Positions 9,066-21,179 of a DNA stretch of 64,000 bases are shown here, piece by piece. The stretch comes from CAIKMD01 sp035605975. Lineage in GTDB: Bacteria; Pseudomonadota; Alphaproteobacteria; ATCC43930; CGMCC-115725. Position 1 is the stretch's first letter. Each line of letters opens with the position of its first letter. The notes beneath the pieces were generated by a model, which saw nothing but the letters and a program-made list of their open reading frames with translations, searched no databases and was not told the DNA's origin. A program made the translations under genes and the position numbers. The stretch is taken from contig DATNGG010000085.1 in the NCBI GenBank assembly GCA_035605975.1, positions 1 to 64,000 on the forward strand, read 5' to 3'.

Positions 9066-10250
9066 TCAGCCGCGCCGCGCGATCAGCAGATAGCACGCCA
9101 AGGCGGCGCTGGCGGCTGCCGCCATGCCGACGCCCATCGGCGTGCCCGTGCCGTTGAAGAAGTAATTGACGAGATAGCCGGCGGTCGCGCCGCTCGCCAT
9201 TTGCGTTGCCCCCATCAGCGATGCGCCGGTCCCCGCCATATGCGGCACCGGCTCCATCGCCTTGGCGATCGCATTCGGCAGCACGAGACTCATCGCGATG
9301 GCGTAGACGAAATAGGGCAGCATGATTCCCGCCGTCCCGCCCGCGCGCATTGCCGCGCAATAGAGCATCGCCGCGGCGGCTGCCATCATCACGGCGAGGC
9401 CGCGGCGCAGCAGCCGCTCACCCGCCAGGCCCTGGCGCAGCCAGCGCCGGTTCCAGAACGAGCCCAGCATGTAGCCCGAGACCGAGGCGCCGAAGAAAAA
9501 CCCGTAGGTCTGGCTCGAGAGCCCGTAGAGCTCGATCAGCACGAAGGGCGAGGCCGAGAGCACGGCGAAGAGGCCGGCAAAGGCGAAAGCGCCGACCAGC
9601 GCATAGCCGAAGCAGCGCGGGTCGGAGAAGAAGGTCGCGTAATTGACGAGAAGGCGGCGCGGGCCGATGGCATGGAGATCGGGCGCGCCCAGCGATTCGC
9701 CGAAGCCGCGCCAACTCGCCAGAAGAATCGCCCCGCCGAAACAGCCCTGGACGATGAAAATCCATACCCAGCTGACTTCGCTGGTGAGAATGCCGCCGAT
9801 CACCGGCGCGATCAGCGGCCCGATCGCCTGGATGGCGGTGATCGACGAGAGAATCTGCGCGAGGTTGGAGCCGCTGAAATGATCGCGCACGGCGGCGCGG
9901 GTGACGACCACGCCGACGCTGCCGCCGAGCCCCTGCAACAGCCGCAGCGCGATCGCGATCTCGACGCTCGGCGCGAAGGCGCAGCAAAACGCGCTGGCGG
10001 TGTAGACCGCGATGCCCGCCAGCAGCACCGGCCGGCGCCCCAACCGGTCGGAAAACGGCCCGCTGAACAATTGTCCCGTCGCGTAGCCGATGAGATAGAC
10101 GCTGATCGTCAGCTGAACGAGGTCGGCGGGACTCGAGAAGGCGACGGCGATCGCCGGCAAGGCCGGCAGGCTCATATCGACGGCGATGCTCGACACCATC
10201 GATTGGGCGCCGAGCAGCACCCGAAAGAGACGCCCATGCGGATGAAGCAT
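9066..10250 (-). CDS. Bcr/CflA-type multidrug MFS transporter
   Basis: A 394-residue major-facilitator exporter with about 12 membrane segments. The Bcr/CflA signature is clear: SSIAVDMSLPALPAIAVAF in TM1, GYATGQLFSGPFSDRLGRR in the TM2-3 loop, and LRLLQGLGGSVGVVVTRA in TM4-5. Proton-driven export of drugs or metabolites is expected. It starts three bases after the ATPase stop and is the last gene of an operon with the ABC permease and ATPase. Confidence 0.88.
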   Translation of the reverse strand: MLHPHGRLFRVLLGAQSMVSSIAVDMSLPALPAIAVAFSSPADLVQLTISVYLIGYATGQLFSGPFSDRLGRRPVLLAGIAVYTASAFCCAFAPSVEIAIALRLLQGLGGSVGVVVTRAAVRDHFSGSNLAQILSSITAIQAIGPLIAPVIGGILTSEVSWVWIFIVQGCFGGAILLASWRGFGESLGAPDLHAIGPRRLLVNYATFFSDPRCFGYALVGAFAFAGLFAVLSASPFVLIELYGLSSQTYGFFFGASVSGYMLGSFWNRRWLRQGLAGERLLRRGLAVMMAAAAAMLYCAAMRAGGTAGIMLPYFVYAIAMSLVLPNAIAKAMEPVPHMAGTGASLMGATQMASGATAGYLVNYFFNGTGTPMGVGMAAAASAALACYLLIARRG

Positions 10251-10253
10251 GCG

Positions 10254-11570
10254 TCAGGGATTTTCGAGGCTCAACACGCCGCGGTCGTAATCATAGGCGA
10301 AGAGCTCGGCGTAGCGGCCCCAATTGATCACGGTCTCGAGCACGCGTTGCGCCTCTTCCTCGCTCAGATGATCCTCGAGCTCGCCGAGAAAGCGCGCCTC
10401 GGGCGCGGCGTGGCCGGGCCGCTCGTCGAGGATGCGCCGGATATGCACGATGAAGCCGATGTTGCGCATCAGCGAATCGGCGAAGATCTGCTTGCGGCGC
10501 TGCAGGTCGGCATCGACGAAGGAGCGGCCGAGCGGCGTTACCTCGATATCGCCGCCGCCGACCTGCGCGAAGTTCAAGAGCTGCAAGGCCTCGATCAGCA
10601 CCATGAGATCGTCGGTCGCGAGGTTCTCGTTGTCGGCCAAATGCGGCAGGTCGGCGCGCCCGTTGAAAGGCGGCGCCGTCAGCGCGTCCAAGAGGCCGAC
10701 GAGCTGCTGGATCGAAGCGCCGGGCAAACGATATTGCATGCTGAGCGTGTCGGCGCGCGTGCCGCGGCGGGTCGCTTCGCGTCCCGGCACGGTGGTCAAG
10801 AGCGTATAGACCTCGTCGACGATGCGGCGGAAAGCGGGCGAAGACCATTCGCGCGGCCGCGGCATCGGCACCGGGATCTCGGCGCGGATGCAGCCCGGGT
10901 CGCTCCCGAAAATGATGATGCGGTCGGCGATCTCTACCGCCTCTTCGATGTTGTGCGAGACGAAGATGATGCCCTTGGTCGGCACGCGGCGGTCGATCCA
11001 CAAATCCATGATGTCGCCGCGCAGCGTCTCGGCGGTCAGCACGTCGAGCGCCGAGAACGGCTCGTCGAGCAGCAGCACGTCGGGGTTGACGACAAGCGCG
11101 CGCGCGAAGCCGACGCGCTGGCGCATGCCGCCCGACAGCTCCTTGGGATAGGCGGATTCGAAGCCGTCGAGGCCGATGAGATCGATCGCTGCGATGGCGC
11201 GGCGCCGACGCTCGTCGCGCGGCACGCCCTGCGCCTCGAGCCCCAGCTCGACATTGCCAAGGACGGTGAGCCAGGGGAAAAGCGCAAAGCTCTGGAACAC
11301 CATGGCGATGCCCTGGGCCGGCCCATCGACCGGCCGGCCGCGGTAGCGGACATTGCCTTCGGTCGGCGGGGTCAGGCCCGCGACGATGCGCAGGAAGGTG
11401 GATTTGCCCGAGCCCGATTTGCCGAGAATGGCGACTATCTCGCCTTCCTTCAGCGCGAAATCGACATGGTCGAGCACCAGCCGGCCGGCGTGATCGGGCT
11501 GGCGATAGGTCTTGCAGATCCCGGCGGCGGTGATGAGGTTGGTTTCGGTCTGGGTGGCGAGAGTGTCCAT
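10254..11570 (-). CDS. NitT/TauT-type ABC ATPase with C-terminal AAA-associated domain
   Basis: A 438-residue ATPase of the nitrate/sulfonate/bicarbonate importer class. Walker A is GKSGSGKST, the Q-loop FQSFALFPW, signature LSGGMRQRVGFARAL and Walker B VLLLDEPFSALD, all in residues 1-260. Residues 290-438 form an extra AAA-associated domain (LPHLADNENLATDDLMVLIE, and LSEEEAQRVLETVINWGRYA), probably regulatory. It lies four bases downstream of the permease gene. No substrate-binding protein gene is adjacent. Confidence 0.9.
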   Translation of the reverse strand: MDTLATQTETNLITAAGICKTYRQPDHAGRLVLDHVDFALKEGEIVAILGKSGSGKSTFLRIVAGLTPPTEGNVRYRGRPVDGPAQGIAMVFQSFALFPWLTVLGNVELGLEAQGVPRDERRRRAIAAIDLIGLDGFESAYPKELSGGMRQRVGFARALVVNPDVLLLDEPFSALDVLTAETLRGDIMDLWIDRRVPTKGIIFVSHNIEEAVEIADRIIIFGSDPGCIRAEIPVPMPRPREWSSPAFRRIVDEVYTLLTTVPGREATRRGTRADTLSMQYRLPGASIQQLVGLLDALTAPPFNGRADLPHLADNENLATDDLMVLIEALQLLNFAQVGGGDIEVTPLGRSFVDADLQRRKQIFADSLMRNIGFIVHIRRILDERPGHAAPEARFLGELEDHLSEEEAQRVLETVINWGRYAELFAYDYDRGVLSLENP

Positions 11571-11573
11571 GGG

Positions 11574-13310
11574 TCAGTCCAGCCGCAGCCGTTCCTCGGC
11601 GAGGTGATAAAGCCGCCGCCACAGCAGGCGGTTGAACAAGAGAACGTAGAGGCACAGCACCGTAATGCCGAGGGCGAGGCGGGGGAAGTCGCCTTTTTCC
11701 GTCATTTGCGCGATATAGGCGCCGATCCCGGTCGCTTGCAGGGTCGTGTTGCCCCATTTCGCCACCTCGGCGACGATCGAGGCGTTCCATGACCCGCCCG
11801 AGGCGGTGACCGCACCAGTGACAAAGGCCGGGAAAATGCCCGGCAGGACGAGGCGCCGCCACCACAGGATGTTGCGCACGCCGAGATTGCCGGCGACCAG
11901 CTGATAATCCGTCGGCAAGGCCAGGGTGCCGGCGATGACATTGAAGAGAATGTACCATTGCGTGCCGAGGATCATCAGCGGCGACAGCCAGATCTCGGGG
12001 TTGAGCTTGTAGACGACGATCGCCGAAACGACGATCGGGAAGAACAGATTGGCGGGAAAGGCCGCGAGGAACTGAATGATCGGCTGCACGTGACGCGCAA
12101 GCCGCGGACGCAGGCCGATCCACACCCCAACCGGCACCCAAACGAGCGCGGCCAGCGCGATCAGCACGATGACTCGCGTCAGCGTCGCCAAGCCCAAAAG
12201 GACGACGCGCGCCACCTCGTGCAGGCTGACCTCGGCATGAATATAGCTGCCGATGCCGATGAGGGCGCCCGCCGCCACGGCGAGGAGCAGCGCGTTCCAT
12301 AGCGCATCGCCGGCCGCCGCGGCGCGGCGCGGGCGCGCCGGCTGCGCCTGCGGCCAAGGGACGTGCCGGGTCGCGCGGCCGAGCAGCGTTGCACCGGTGC
12401 CGGCCGCGCCGGTCAAGAGCCGGATCACCCGCGCCCGCTGCACCATGACGAGAAACCAGGGCGGCTCGATCTCGTCTTCGCCGATCTCTTCGACCTTGAA
12501 GCGCTGCGCCCAGGCGAGCAGCGGCCGGAACAGCAGCTGGTCGTAGATGAGGATCAGCACCAGCATCGTAAGGATCGCATAGGCGACGGCGCCGAGATCG
12601 CGCTGGTCGATCGCCAGCGAGATGTAGGAGCCGATGCCGGGCAGCAGCACCTGATTGTTGGAGACGCTGATCGCCTCCGAGGCGACGACGAAGAACCAGC
12701 CGCCGGAGACCGACATCATCATGTTCCATATGAGCTGCGGCAGGGCGAAGGGCACTTCGAGCTGCCAGAAGCTCTGCCACGGCGAGAGATGGTACATGCG
12801 CGCCGCCTCGCGCAGGTCGCCGGGCACGGCGATGAAGGACTGGTAGAGGCTGAAGGTCATGTTCCAGGCTTGCGAGGTGAAAATCGCAAAGATCGCCGCA
12901 CATTCGTAGCCGAGCAGGCTGCCGGGAAAGAGCGCGATGAAGCCGGTGACGGTGATCGAGAGGAAGCCGAGGATCGGAACCGATTGCAGGATGTCGAGGA
13001 TCGGGATGAGGATTTTTTCCGCGCGCTTGCTCTTGGCCGCGACCGCTGCATAGGCGAGGCTGAACACCAGCGCCGCGCCGAGCGCGGCGATCATGCGCAG
13101 CACGGTGCGGATGCCGTATTGCGGCAGGTAGCGCGGATCGAGCGAGATCGGCAGCGGCTGGCCGGGATGATAGGGCGCGCTCATCTGCTGGCTCGCCCAG
13201 GCGATCAGCATGATGACGCCGATGACGAGCGGCAGGGCGATGCCGTCCCAAAAGCTCGGTCGCAGGCGCGACGGCCAGGCGACGATGGGCAAGCCCCAGC
13301 GCTGTTGCAT
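11574..13310 (-). CDS. Fused double-domain ABC transporter permease
   Basis: One 578-residue chain holds two complete BPD-transport permease domains. The first (residues 60-275) has the EAA loop ADLREAAR-like segment GDLREAARMYHLSPWQSFWQ. The second (360-570) has the equivalent NLGVRNILWWRRLVLPGIFP. About 12 membrane segments are visible. Residues 280-345 are a cytoplasmic linker rich in Arg, Ala and Pro. A duplicated permease paired with an AAA-associated ATPase is a recurring two-gene unit in proteobacteria, annotated as nitrate/sulfonate/bicarbonate type; the substrate is unproven. First gene of a three-gene operon. Confidence 0.88.
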   Translation of the reverse strand: MQQRWGLPIVAWPSRLRPSFWDGIALPLVIGVIMLIAWASQQMSAPYHPGQPLPISLDPRYLPQYGIRTVLRMIAALGAALVFSLAYAAVAAKSKRAEKILIPILDILQSVPILGFLSITVTGFIALFPGSLLGYECAAIFAIFTSQAWNMTFSLYQSFIAVPGDLREAARMYHLSPWQSFWQLEVPFALPQLIWNMMMSVSGGWFFVVASEAISVSNNQVLLPGIGSYISLAIDQRDLGAVAYAILTMLVLILIYDQLLFRPLLAWAQRFKVEEIGEDEIEPPWFLVMVQRARVIRLLTGAAGTGATLLGRATRHVPWPQAQPARPRRAAAAGDALWNALLLAVAAGALIGIGSYIHAEVSLHEVARVVLLGLATLTRVIVLIALAALVWVPVGVWIGLRPRLARHVQPIIQFLAAFPANLFFPIVVSAIVVYKLNPEIWLSPLMILGTQWYILFNVIAGTLALPTDYQLVAGNLGVRNILWWRRLVLPGIFPAFVTGAVTASGGSWNASIVAEVAKWGNTTLQATGIGAYIAQMTEKGDFPRLALGITVLCLYVLLFNRLLWRRLYHLAEERLRLD

Positions 13311-13414
13311 CGTCCAATCCGTCCTTCGATGAGTGAGGCGTCGCCGCGACGGGTGTAGCCAAACTTCGCGACAAGGAAAAGACAGGACGCGCCGCGGCGC
13401 GCCAAGGCGGGGCC

Positions 13415-14654
<1,240 letters not shown>

Positions 14655-14662
<8 letters not shown>

Positions 14663-15395
14663 GAGCGGCGGGCGGGCTCCCGGCGGTTGCCGCGGCGATG
14701 GCGTGGATAAGGTCCTGCGGATCGAAGGGCTTCATGAGGATGCCCCGATCGACCGGGCGCGGACCCGTCAGCGCGGCGGTTTTCTCGCCCGGGAAGCCGG
14801 TGACGAAAATGGTCGGAATGGATTTGCCGAGCTCCTTGAGCTTCAGATAGACCTCGACGCCGGTCAAAAGCGGCATGGAGAGGTCGAGGATCAGGCAGTT
14901 GACGCCGGCCTGGGTCGCCTTTTCCAGCGCTTCCTGGCCGGTCGAGGCGACCTCGACGCTATAACCATGCTCGGCGAGGATGGGCTGCAAGCTCTCGGCG
15001 AAATCGGGATCGTCATCGGCGACGAGGATGAGGCCGCGCGGCTTCACCTCGTCGAGCACCCGCAGCAGGTCGCCGATCGCGAAGGGCTTGCGCAGCACGC
15101 CGAGCGCGCCATTCGCGATCGCCTGCGAGATCAGCTCCTCGACGCTGTAGCCGGTCATCATCATGACCCTGGCATCGGGCCTGATCTTCTTGAATTCGAA
15201 GAACGTCTCGACGCCGTTCATGCCGGGAAGCTTCACGTCCATGAAGACGATGTCGAAATCCTCTTCGCGGAACAGCTTCACGCCGGCCTCGCCGCTGAAG
15301 GCGGCTTCGACCTGGTGGCCGCGCATGGTGAGGATATCGACGATGCTTTCGGCGTGATCGCGGTCGTCATCGATCACGAGAACCCGCCTGTTCAT
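14655..15395 (-). CDS. Response regulator with two tandem receiver domains
   Basis: A 246-residue protein made only of two receiver domains, with no output domain. The first has VLVIDDDRDHAES, the Asp in IVFMDVKLPGMNG and the Lys in GVLRKPFAIGDL. The second has ILVADDDPDFAES, the Asp in LILDLSMPLLTG and the Lys in ILMKPFDPQDL. Both look phosphorylatable. It most likely passes phosphate between the kinases on either side. The ATG at 15395 overlaps the kinase stop (ATGA); the frame stays open upstream inside the kinase gene, but that part is shadow. Confidence 0.9.
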
Positions 15396-17254
15396 GCTGC
15401 GATCTCCTCTTTTTGCACGGTGGTCCGCAGCTGGATCGTGACGCGCGTGCCCTTGCCCGGCTCGCTCGCGATCGCGATCGAGCCGCCATGTTGTTCGATG
15501 ATCTGCTTGACGACCGGCAGGCCGAGGCCGGTGCCGAAGCTCTTGGTGCTGAAGAGGGGCTCGAACACCTTCGGCAGGATGTCGCTCGGGATGCCACTGC
15601 CGGTATCCTCGACCGCGATCTCGAAGCTGTCGCCGACCAGCGCGGTGCGGACGGTGATGCGCCGCTCTTGCGCCGTGTCGGGGATCGCCTGCGCCGCGTT
15701 CTCGACCAGATTGATGACAACGCGGCGCATCTGCTCGGCGTCGATCTCGACGGTACAATCGGCCGCGAAGTTGCGCTCCAGGACGATGCCGGCCGGAAGC
15801 CGCTGTTCGCTCAACAGCTCGTCGAGCCAGGCATCGGGCGCGACCGCGGAGCGGTGCAGCGCTTTGATGCGCGTATAGTCGAGCAGGTCGCTGATGATGC
15901 GGTCGCAGCGCTCGACGCTGCGCTCGATCCGCCCCAGCGGGCGATCGAGGCTCACATCCTTGGCGGCTACCGTCTCCTTGACGGCAAAGAGCGTGTTGCG
16001 GATGGCGCTCAAGGGATTGCGCAGCTCATGCGCCATGGTCGCCGTGAGCTGGCCGAGCGCCGACAGCCTTTCCTTGCGCAACAGATCGCCTTGCGCCGCC
16101 TTGAGCGCCGCCGTGCGCTCCTCGACGCGGCGCTGCAGCTCGACCTCGACGGCGACTTCCGAAGTGACGTCGCGCCCGGCGCCGCGATAGCCGCGGAATC
16201 CTCCGCTCGCATCGAACACCGGCTTGCCGCTGACGCTGACATGGATGATGCGGCCGTCGGTCAATTCGCGCTGGAAGCGGAAATTGTGGAACGGGCGCCG
16301 CGCCGCGAGGTCGGCGTCGTGCGCCGCCCATTGCTCGTCCGAGACGCCAAGCTTCACCGTCTGGCGCCGGGTCTTGCCGAGATCCTGATCGCTGGTGATC
16401 TGCTCGGCCTGACCGCCGCGGCGGAAGCCAACGAAGCGCAAATTCGCGTCCTGCTCCCAGAACCAATCCGACGTCGCCTCGGCGAAATCGCGGAACCGCG
16501 CCTCGCTTTCGGCGAGCCGTTCCTCGGCTGCGTCGCGCTCCATCCCCTTGCGGTGGAGCCCGATCGCAAAGAACAGCCCGATCGCGCTCATCGCGAGGAA
16601 GAGCGCGATGCCGAGCCCGGCTGCTTGCCACAGACTGCCGCGCATGACCGAGGCCATCGGCACGTCGATCACGAACGCGCCCATCACGTCGTTCAATTTC
16701 CAGGGCTGCTGTCCCGCTTGAAGCTGATTGTGGCAGTCGATGCAGCTCTGCTCGCGCGCGACCGAGGGATAAACCGTGCGGAAGACGCGGCCGCCGGGCA
16801 GGTCGAGCATTTGCGAGACCGGCTGCGGCGACGGGGTGACGGCAAGCGAGGCGATGGTCGCGGCCATCGCGGCATCGAGCGGCGCCGTCTTGATCGCGCG
16901 CCCCTGCACGCCGACCCAGAGCAGGCGAAGCGCGGCGTCCTCGCCATGCGTCGCGTTGAAAGCTGTGATCGCATCGGCGCGGAACGTCGCCGGCACCGGC
17001 GCGTTCGCGCCCATCTTGGCGCGCAGATTCGAATATTCGTTGACGAAAGCGTCGACCAGGCGCAGCGCGGTGATTTTCTCCGCGCTCTTATGCTCCTGAA
17101 ACCCGTTGAGACTCGCGACATAGAGCCCGTAGCCCGCGCCAGCCGCCAGAAGTTGCGCAGCGCAGAGGAACAGAATGAAGCTTTGCCCTGCCCGTGAGCC
17201 GAGAAATTGGGCCCACCGCGCCACGCCTCTCACGCGCCACCCCCTCGCGATCAT
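15392..17254 (-). CDS. Membrane sensor histidine kinase with periplasmic heme-c (DUF3365/Tll0287-like) domain and PAS
   Basis: A 620-residue kinase. Membrane segments are near residues 25-46 and 211-233. Between them lies a periplasmic domain with one c-type heme motif, CIDCH at 171-175, placed as in the Tll0287-like/DUF3365 heme sensors (PSVAREQSCIDCHNQL). A PAS domain follows (about 250-370), then the phosphorylated His409 in ATMAHELRNPLSAIRN and an HATPase with LVENAAQAIPD, DTGSGIP and FGTGLGLPV. The architecture suggests sensing of redox state or a heme ligand such as NO or O2. First gene of a three-gene operon; a CtrA-type box lies just upstream. Confidence 0.88.
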   Translation of the reverse strand: MIARGWRVRGVARWAQFLGSRAGQSFILFLCAAQLLAAGAGYGLYVASLNGFQEHKSAEKITALRLVDAFVNEYSNLRAKMGANAPVPATFRADAITAFNATHGEDAALRLLWVGVQGRAIKTAPLDAAMAATIASLAVTPSPQPVSQMLDLPGGRVFRTVYPSVAREQSCIDCHNQLQAGQQPWKLNDVMGAFVIDVPMASVMRGSLWQAAGLGIALFLAMSAIGLFFAIGLHRKGMERDAAEERLAESEARFRDFAEATSDWFWEQDANLRFVGFRRGGQAEQITSDQDLGKTRRQTVKLGVSDEQWAAHDADLAARRPFHNFRFQRELTDGRIIHVSVSGKPVFDASGGFRGYRGAGRDVTSEVAVEVELQRRVEERTAALKAAQGDLLRKERLSALGQLTATMAHELRNPLSAIRNTLFAVKETVAAKDVSLDRPLGRIERSVERCDRIISDLLDYTRIKALHRSAVAPDAWLDELLSEQRLPAGIVLERNFAADCTVEIDAEQMRRVVINLVENAAQAIPDTAQERRITVRTALVGDSFEIAVEDTGSGIPSDILPKVFEPLFSTKSFGTGLGLPVVKQIIEQHGGSIAIASEPGKGTRVTIQLRTTVQKEEIAA

Positions 17255-17285
17255 CCGCCATCGCGGGATGATGGCCCGGGCTTGC

Positions 17286-17301
17286 TTAATGCCGGCTTAA
17301 C
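17286..17301 (-). promoter_or_regulatory. CtrA-type box upstream of the heme-c kinase operon
   Basis: The plus strand reads TTAA-TGCCGGC-TTAAC, an exact match to the CtrA full site TTAA-N7-TTAAC. It ends 31 bases upstream of the kinase ATG at 17254, in the 102-base gap shared with the convergent-side methyltransferase end. CtrA is the cell-cycle master regulator of alphaproteobacteria; binding here is inferred from sequence only. Confidence 0.6.
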
Positions 17302-17356
17302 GGAAGTGCCGGAAATTCAAGGGAAATGAGGGTGTTGCGCGGCTTTTTGGGACACC

Positions 17357-18499
17357 TCAGAGGGGCATCCGAGCGGCGCGCGCGGCGCCTTCGGCAAGCG
17401 CGGCGAGCTTCGCCCAGACGACCTGCGGATCGACCGCCGCCTGGCCGACCCAAGTGCCGTAGCCGCAATCCGTGCCGGCGATGACGTTCTCGCGGCCAAC
17501 CAGCCGGATGAAATGCCCAATGCGCTGCGCCACGAGCTCCGGATGCTCGATGAAATTCGACTTGGATTCGAGCACGCCCGGGATCAGCACCTTGCCCTCG
17601 GGCAGTTTCACGCGCTCGAACACCGTCCATTCATGGGCGTGGCGCGGATTGGCCGCCTCGAAGGAAATCCCGCTCGGCCGCGCCGCGAAGACGATATCGA
17701 TGATCGCTTCGAGCGGCACGTCATAGTGATGCGGGCCCTCGTAATTGCCCCAGCACAAATGCATGCGCAGCTGCTCGGGCGGGATGCGCGCCACCGCATG
17801 GTTGAGCACCTCGACATGGAGGCGCGCGGCCTTGCGGAACTCCTCGAGGCTCAGATCGGCGTGCTGGATATGCCGGCCCATGGCGAGGTCGGGACAGTCG
17901 AGCTGCAGGACGAGGCCGGCGGCGGCGACCGCCTCGTATTCCGCGCGCATCGCCTCGGCGATGGCGTAGAGATAGGCCTCGGTGCTCGGATAGTGATCGT
18001 TGCGGAAGAACAGCGAAATGAGGCCGGGCGAGGCGGCGGTGAGAAACCCCTCCGCCACAGGCATTTCTTGCATCGCACGTTTGAGATTGGCGATGTCCGC
18101 GGCGACCGCCTTGCGGTCGCGCATCGCGACCGGCGCGTTGCAGGCCGGGGTCTTGCGCCGCGAGCGGCCGGGATCGCCGAACACCCGGCGCGCGAGATCG
18201 GGAAAATCGGCGAGGTCCTGGTAGACGAAGCTGTTGCTGGTGCCGCCGAATCCGTCGAGCCGATCCTTGATGTAGGTCGCGTAGGAGGGCTTGCTCATCT
18301 CGCCGTCATTGACGACATCGATGCCGGCGCGGCGCTGCTGCGCGACGATCTCCGCGACGGCGAGAGCGATGCGCTCTTCCAGCGCGGCGCGATCGACCGG
18401 CACGCCCTCTTCCTTCGCGAACATCATGCGCGTCAGATCGGCCGGGCGCGGCAGGCTGCCGGTATGGGTCGTGAGAATGCGGTCGGTGCTGCGTTTCAT
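17357..18499 (-). CDS. Cobalamin-independent methionine synthase (MetE C-terminal) family protein
   Basis: A 380-residue TIM-barrel zinc methyltransferase resembling the catalytic half of MetE and epoxyalkane:coenzyme-M transferases. It starts with RILTTHTGSLPRP. Likely zinc ligands are His and Cys in RMHLCWGNYEGPHH and Cys in VIAGTDCGYGTW; the Glu in GISFEAANPRHAHEW may be the fourth. Full-length MetE is about 750 residues, so this is the single-barrel type, whose methyl donor and acceptor vary. ATG at 18499 is chosen; the frame runs open upstream to 19048 only as shadow of the divergent gene at 18551. Confidence 0.85.
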   Translation of the reverse strand: MKRSTDRILTTHTGSLPRPADLTRMMFAKEEGVPVDRAALEERIALAVAEIVAQQRRAGIDVVNDGEMSKPSYATYIKDRLDGFGGTSNSFVYQDLADFPDLARRVFGDPGRSRRKTPACNAPVAMRDRKAVAADIANLKRAMQEMPVAEGFLTAASPGLISLFFRNDHYPSTEAYLYAIAEAMRAEYEAVAAAGLVLQLDCPDLAMGRHIQHADLSLEEFRKAARLHVEVLNHAVARIPPEQLRMHLCWGNYEGPHHYDVPLEAIIDIVFAARPSGISFEAANPRHAHEWTVFERVKLPEGKVLIPGVLESKSNFIEHPELVAQRIGHFIRLVGRENVIAGTDCGYGTWVGQAAVDPQVVWAKLAALAEGAARAARMPL

Positions 18500-18550
18500 G
18501 ATTGACTCCGCGGCCTCCACTGGGGGAAATGGCGGCATCCGCATGATGTC

Positions 18551-19378
18551 ATGAATCGCCTCTCGCTCGCACCCGTCACGATCAACGAGATCGAGCCGCC
18601 CGCGCTCATCGCCGCGGCGGCGTCGGCCGGCTTCGATTCGGCCGATCTGCGTGTCCTCGGCGCGCCTGGCGCGGCTCCGGTGCCGTCCCTTGCCGGCGAC
18701 CGCCAGCGCGTCGCTGCCATTGCCGCCGCCTGCGCCGATACCGGTATCACGATTTTCGCGGCAACGGGCATTTGGCTGATCCCGGAGTTCTCCCTCGAGC
18801 CGGCGCTGCCGGCGCTCGAAATCGCCGCCCGGCTGGGCGCCGAGCAATTCCTCGCCGTCGGGAATGACCCGGATGAAGCGCGCATGACCGACAATCTCGC
18901 GCGCCTGGCCGAGGCCGCGGCGGGCTTCCGCCTCAAGCTGGCGCTCGAGCTGATGCCCTATACCGCCGTCAACACCCTCGCCAAGGCCGCCCGGATGGTC
19001 GAGCGCTGCGGCGCCGCCAATCTCGGCCTTCTGATCGACGCGCTCCACCTCGCCCGCTCCGGCGGCACGCCGGCGGAGGTCGCGGCCCTGGACCCCAGCC
19101 GGATCGCCTATCTTCAGCTCTGCGACGCGCCCGCCCGCCCCCCGGCCGGACTTTCGCTCCGCGCCGAGTCCCTCGAGGCCCGCCTCCAGCCCGGGGACGG
19201 CGAGCTGCCGCTCTTCGCGCTTTTGGATGCTTTGCCGGCAAATATCGTCGTCGATGTCGAGACGCCGGTGGCCGCGGAACGCGGCTGGACGCCCGCGCGA
19301 AGGGCGGCCAATGCGGTGGCTGCGGCAAAGCGTCTCTTAGCCGCCTGGAGCGAGCGGAATCACGGTTTAACACTTTGA
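18551..19378 (+). CDS. Sugar phosphate isomerase/epimerase-type TIM-barrel protein
   Basis: A 275-residue xylose-isomerase-like TIM barrel. Visible parts are the strand and metal-site segments LALELMPYTAVN (first ligand Glu), NLGLLIDALHLARSGG (Asp and His), RIAYLQLCDAP and IVVDVETPVAAERGW (Glu). These match the Glu-Asp-His-Glu ligand set of AP-endonuclease family 2 isomerases. It diverges from the MetE-like gene with 51 bases between starts, which suggests shared regulation. The substrate is not known. Confidence 0.82.
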   Translation: MNRLSLAPVTINEIEPPALIAAAASAGFDSADLRVLGAPGAAPVPSLAGDRQRVAAIAAACADTGITIFAATGIWLIPEFSLEPALPALEIAARLGAEQFLAVGNDPDEARMTDNLARLAEAAAGFRLKLALELMPYTAVNTLAKAARMVERCGAANLGLLIDALHLARSGGTPAEVAALDPSRIAYLQLCDAPARPPAGLSLRAESLEARLQPGDGELPLFALLDALPANIVVDVETPVAAERGWTPARRAANAVAAAKRLLAAWSERNHGLTL

Positions 19379-19503
19379 AGTAAAATAATCTTCGTTAAAG
19401 CACTTAAAACAGGTGCGAGCCGCCCCAATATTGTGCCAAGATGCGCGCCGGCCGGTCTTTCGGGCCGGAGCATCCATCACGACTGTAGTGTGAGCGATAC
19501 ATC
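19379..19503. promoter_or_regulatory. AT-rich leader of the sigma-factor gene with hairpin
   Basis: The 125 bases before the sigma gene begin AT-rich (TTTAACACTTTGAAGTAAAATAATC region) and then hold a six-base-pair GC hairpin, CCGGCC at 19448-19453 with GGCCGG at 19463-19468. The AT-rich part is a plausible promoter. The hairpin could be a leader structure or the terminator of the upstream gene, but no T tract follows it. Close TTAA pairs here have N5 spacing and do not fit the CtrA consensus. Confidence 0.35.
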
Positions 19504-21096
<1,593 letters not shown>

Positions 21097-21179
21097 AGAC
21101 GGCGGCGAAGGCAGTTGCCTTGACTGCATCGCCGCCGCACAATGCTCCAGGGAAAGCAAAGCAAGCGCGGGGAGGCGCC

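Noticed and set aside
9201..11792. 863-codon open frame on the plus strand
   Set aside because: It is antisense to the MFS and ABC ATPase genes, its translation is Arg/Asp/His-rich with no domain, and high GC content makes such shadow frames common.
19396..19410. TTAA pair before the sigma gene as a CtrA box
   Set aside because: The spacing between TTAA copies is five bases, not seven.
19448..19468. Hairpin before the sigma gene as a rho-independent terminator
   Set aside because: No T tract follows on either strand, so only a leader hairpin is noted.
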